DNA from: Halolactibacillus alkaliphilus
Lineage (GTDB): Bacteria; Bacillota; Bacilli; Bacillales; Amphibacillaceae
Assembly (NCBI RefSeq): GCF_900115465.1
Contig: NZ_FOWN01000014.1
Span: forward strand, 1 to 64,000
Reading direction: 5' to 3'
Length of the DNA: 64,000 nt
Part shown: in pieces, positions 63,654-64,000 of the stretch
How positions within the stretch are numbered: position 1 is the stretch's first letter
Layout: each line of letters opens with the position of its first letter
The notes under the pieces: model-generated
What the model was told of the DNA's origin: nothing
The model's database searches: none
The model's input: only the letters and a program-made list of their open reading frames with translations
Made by a program: the position numbers and the translations under genes

Positions 63654-64000
63654 AATCTGGTTTTATTTGATCTATTTTTATTTTCCCTTTTTCTCGGTAT
63701 ACTTTTTCAAAACGAAGTCCCTTATCCATTTCTTCTATAACTTCTGGGTCTGTTTCCTTTACTTTGGCACGTTCAATCATCAGATAACTATCCACATGAC
63801 CAATCTTACCAATCGCATAAGCGGCTGTGCCGCGAATCACGGGTCTTGGATCTTTTGTCATCAATTCTTCAAGCGTCTCTAGACTAGCGACTTCGCGGTA
63901 ATGCCCAAGGGCTAAAATCGCATTTCTTTGAAGCGGCTTTTTCCCGCGCCAAGCGCCGGACATCTCGCCAAACGTCTCTTTAAATTCACGGTTGGATATT
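63652..64000 (-). CDS. queG: Epoxyqueuosine reductase QueG, C-terminal part
   Basis: The frame is open from the right edge to 63652 and gives about 115 residues, starting ISNREFKETFGEMSG. The phrase NREFKETFG..SG.WRGKKPLQRNA is a QueG signature, followed by HEAT-like helical repeats (TLEELMTKDPRPVIRGTAAYAIGKIG). QueG reduces epoxyqueuosine to queuosine in tRNA with B12 and 4Fe-4S clusters; those domains are beyond the window. Partial gene. Confidence 0.92.
   Translation of the reverse strand, partial: ISNREFKETFGEMSGAWRGKKPLQRNAILALGHYREVASLETLEELMTKDPRPVIRGTAAYAIGKIGHVDSYLMIERAKVKETDPEVIEEMDKGLRFEKVYREKGKIKIDQIKPD

Overview
The window looks like the chromosome of a low-GC, fermentative, halotolerant member of the Bacillaceae. 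The gene order ssrA-smpB-rnr-est-secG, a cggR-gapA-pgk-tpiA-gpmI-eno operon, CtsR-controlled clpP, and an opuC operon facing an OpcR-type regulator all follow the Bacillus pattern. A gerA-type germinant receptor operon, a YhcN/YlaJ-type lipoprotein and a YjcZ-like small protein indicate spore-forming ancestry. L-lactate dehydrogenase sits next to the glycolysis operon. I suspect the Amphibacillus/Halolactibacillus/Gracilibacillus neighbourhood, but the sequence alone does not fix the genus.

Layout. 1-650: end of an ISL3-type insertion sequence with a frameshifted transposase. 650-7320: a small scar region with an inverted copy of the tmRNA 3' end, then ssrA, smpB, rnr, est and secG on the minus strand, with a GNAT/DUF4097 pair facing the other way. 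7440-11500: sugar-phosphotransferase block (DeoR regulator, fruK, ptsH, ptsI). 11520-14240: frataxin-like gene and an rnfC-rnfD pair without the rest of rnf. 14690-23720: VanZ-like gene, glycolysis operon, ldh. 23950-28210: tRNA-Arg, clpP, yheA, a PucR-type regulator and the sugar-ABC ATPase msmX. 28330-37380: fumC, a VanY-like carboxypeptidase, a cation efflux pump, azlCD, map, and a GH127-type glycosidase beside an AraC regulator. 37540-44340: a J-like domain protein, a Cys-rich YjcZ-like small protein, an SDR, a PLP trans-sulfuration enzyme and a 1006-residue wall-anchored protein. 44570-49880: His-rich zinc-binding lipoprotein, ger operon, CstR-type persulfide sensor with a membrane rhodanese. 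50540-57090: dipeptidase-luxS pair, YhcN-like lipoprotein, membrane serine protease, carbonic anhydrase, a stand-alone murG. 57500-64000: M20 amidohydrolase, opuC operon with opcR, trmL and the 3' end of queG.

How the genes work together. PEP made by enolase feeds EI and HPr; CggR reads glycolytic flux and cre sites upstream of the fru block and msmX suggest CcpA control. Lactate dehydrogenase closes redox balance under a Rex-like site. OpuC imports compatible solutes under a GbsR/OpcR-type repressor whose probable operator is a large palindrome. CstR and the rhodanese point to reactive-sulfur handling.

Less ordinary items: the inverted ssrA attachment-like site, a Cys-rich YjcZ-like protein in a gap, the LPNTA-anchored surface protein with duplicated domains and a DN-repeat linker, the J-like protein without HPD, the rhodanese without its catalytic cysteine, the rnfCD orphan pair, two near-identical hairpin repeats 4.5 kb apart, and a structured leader before the cation efflux gene. 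I did not find one clearly new multi-gene defence or metabolic system.
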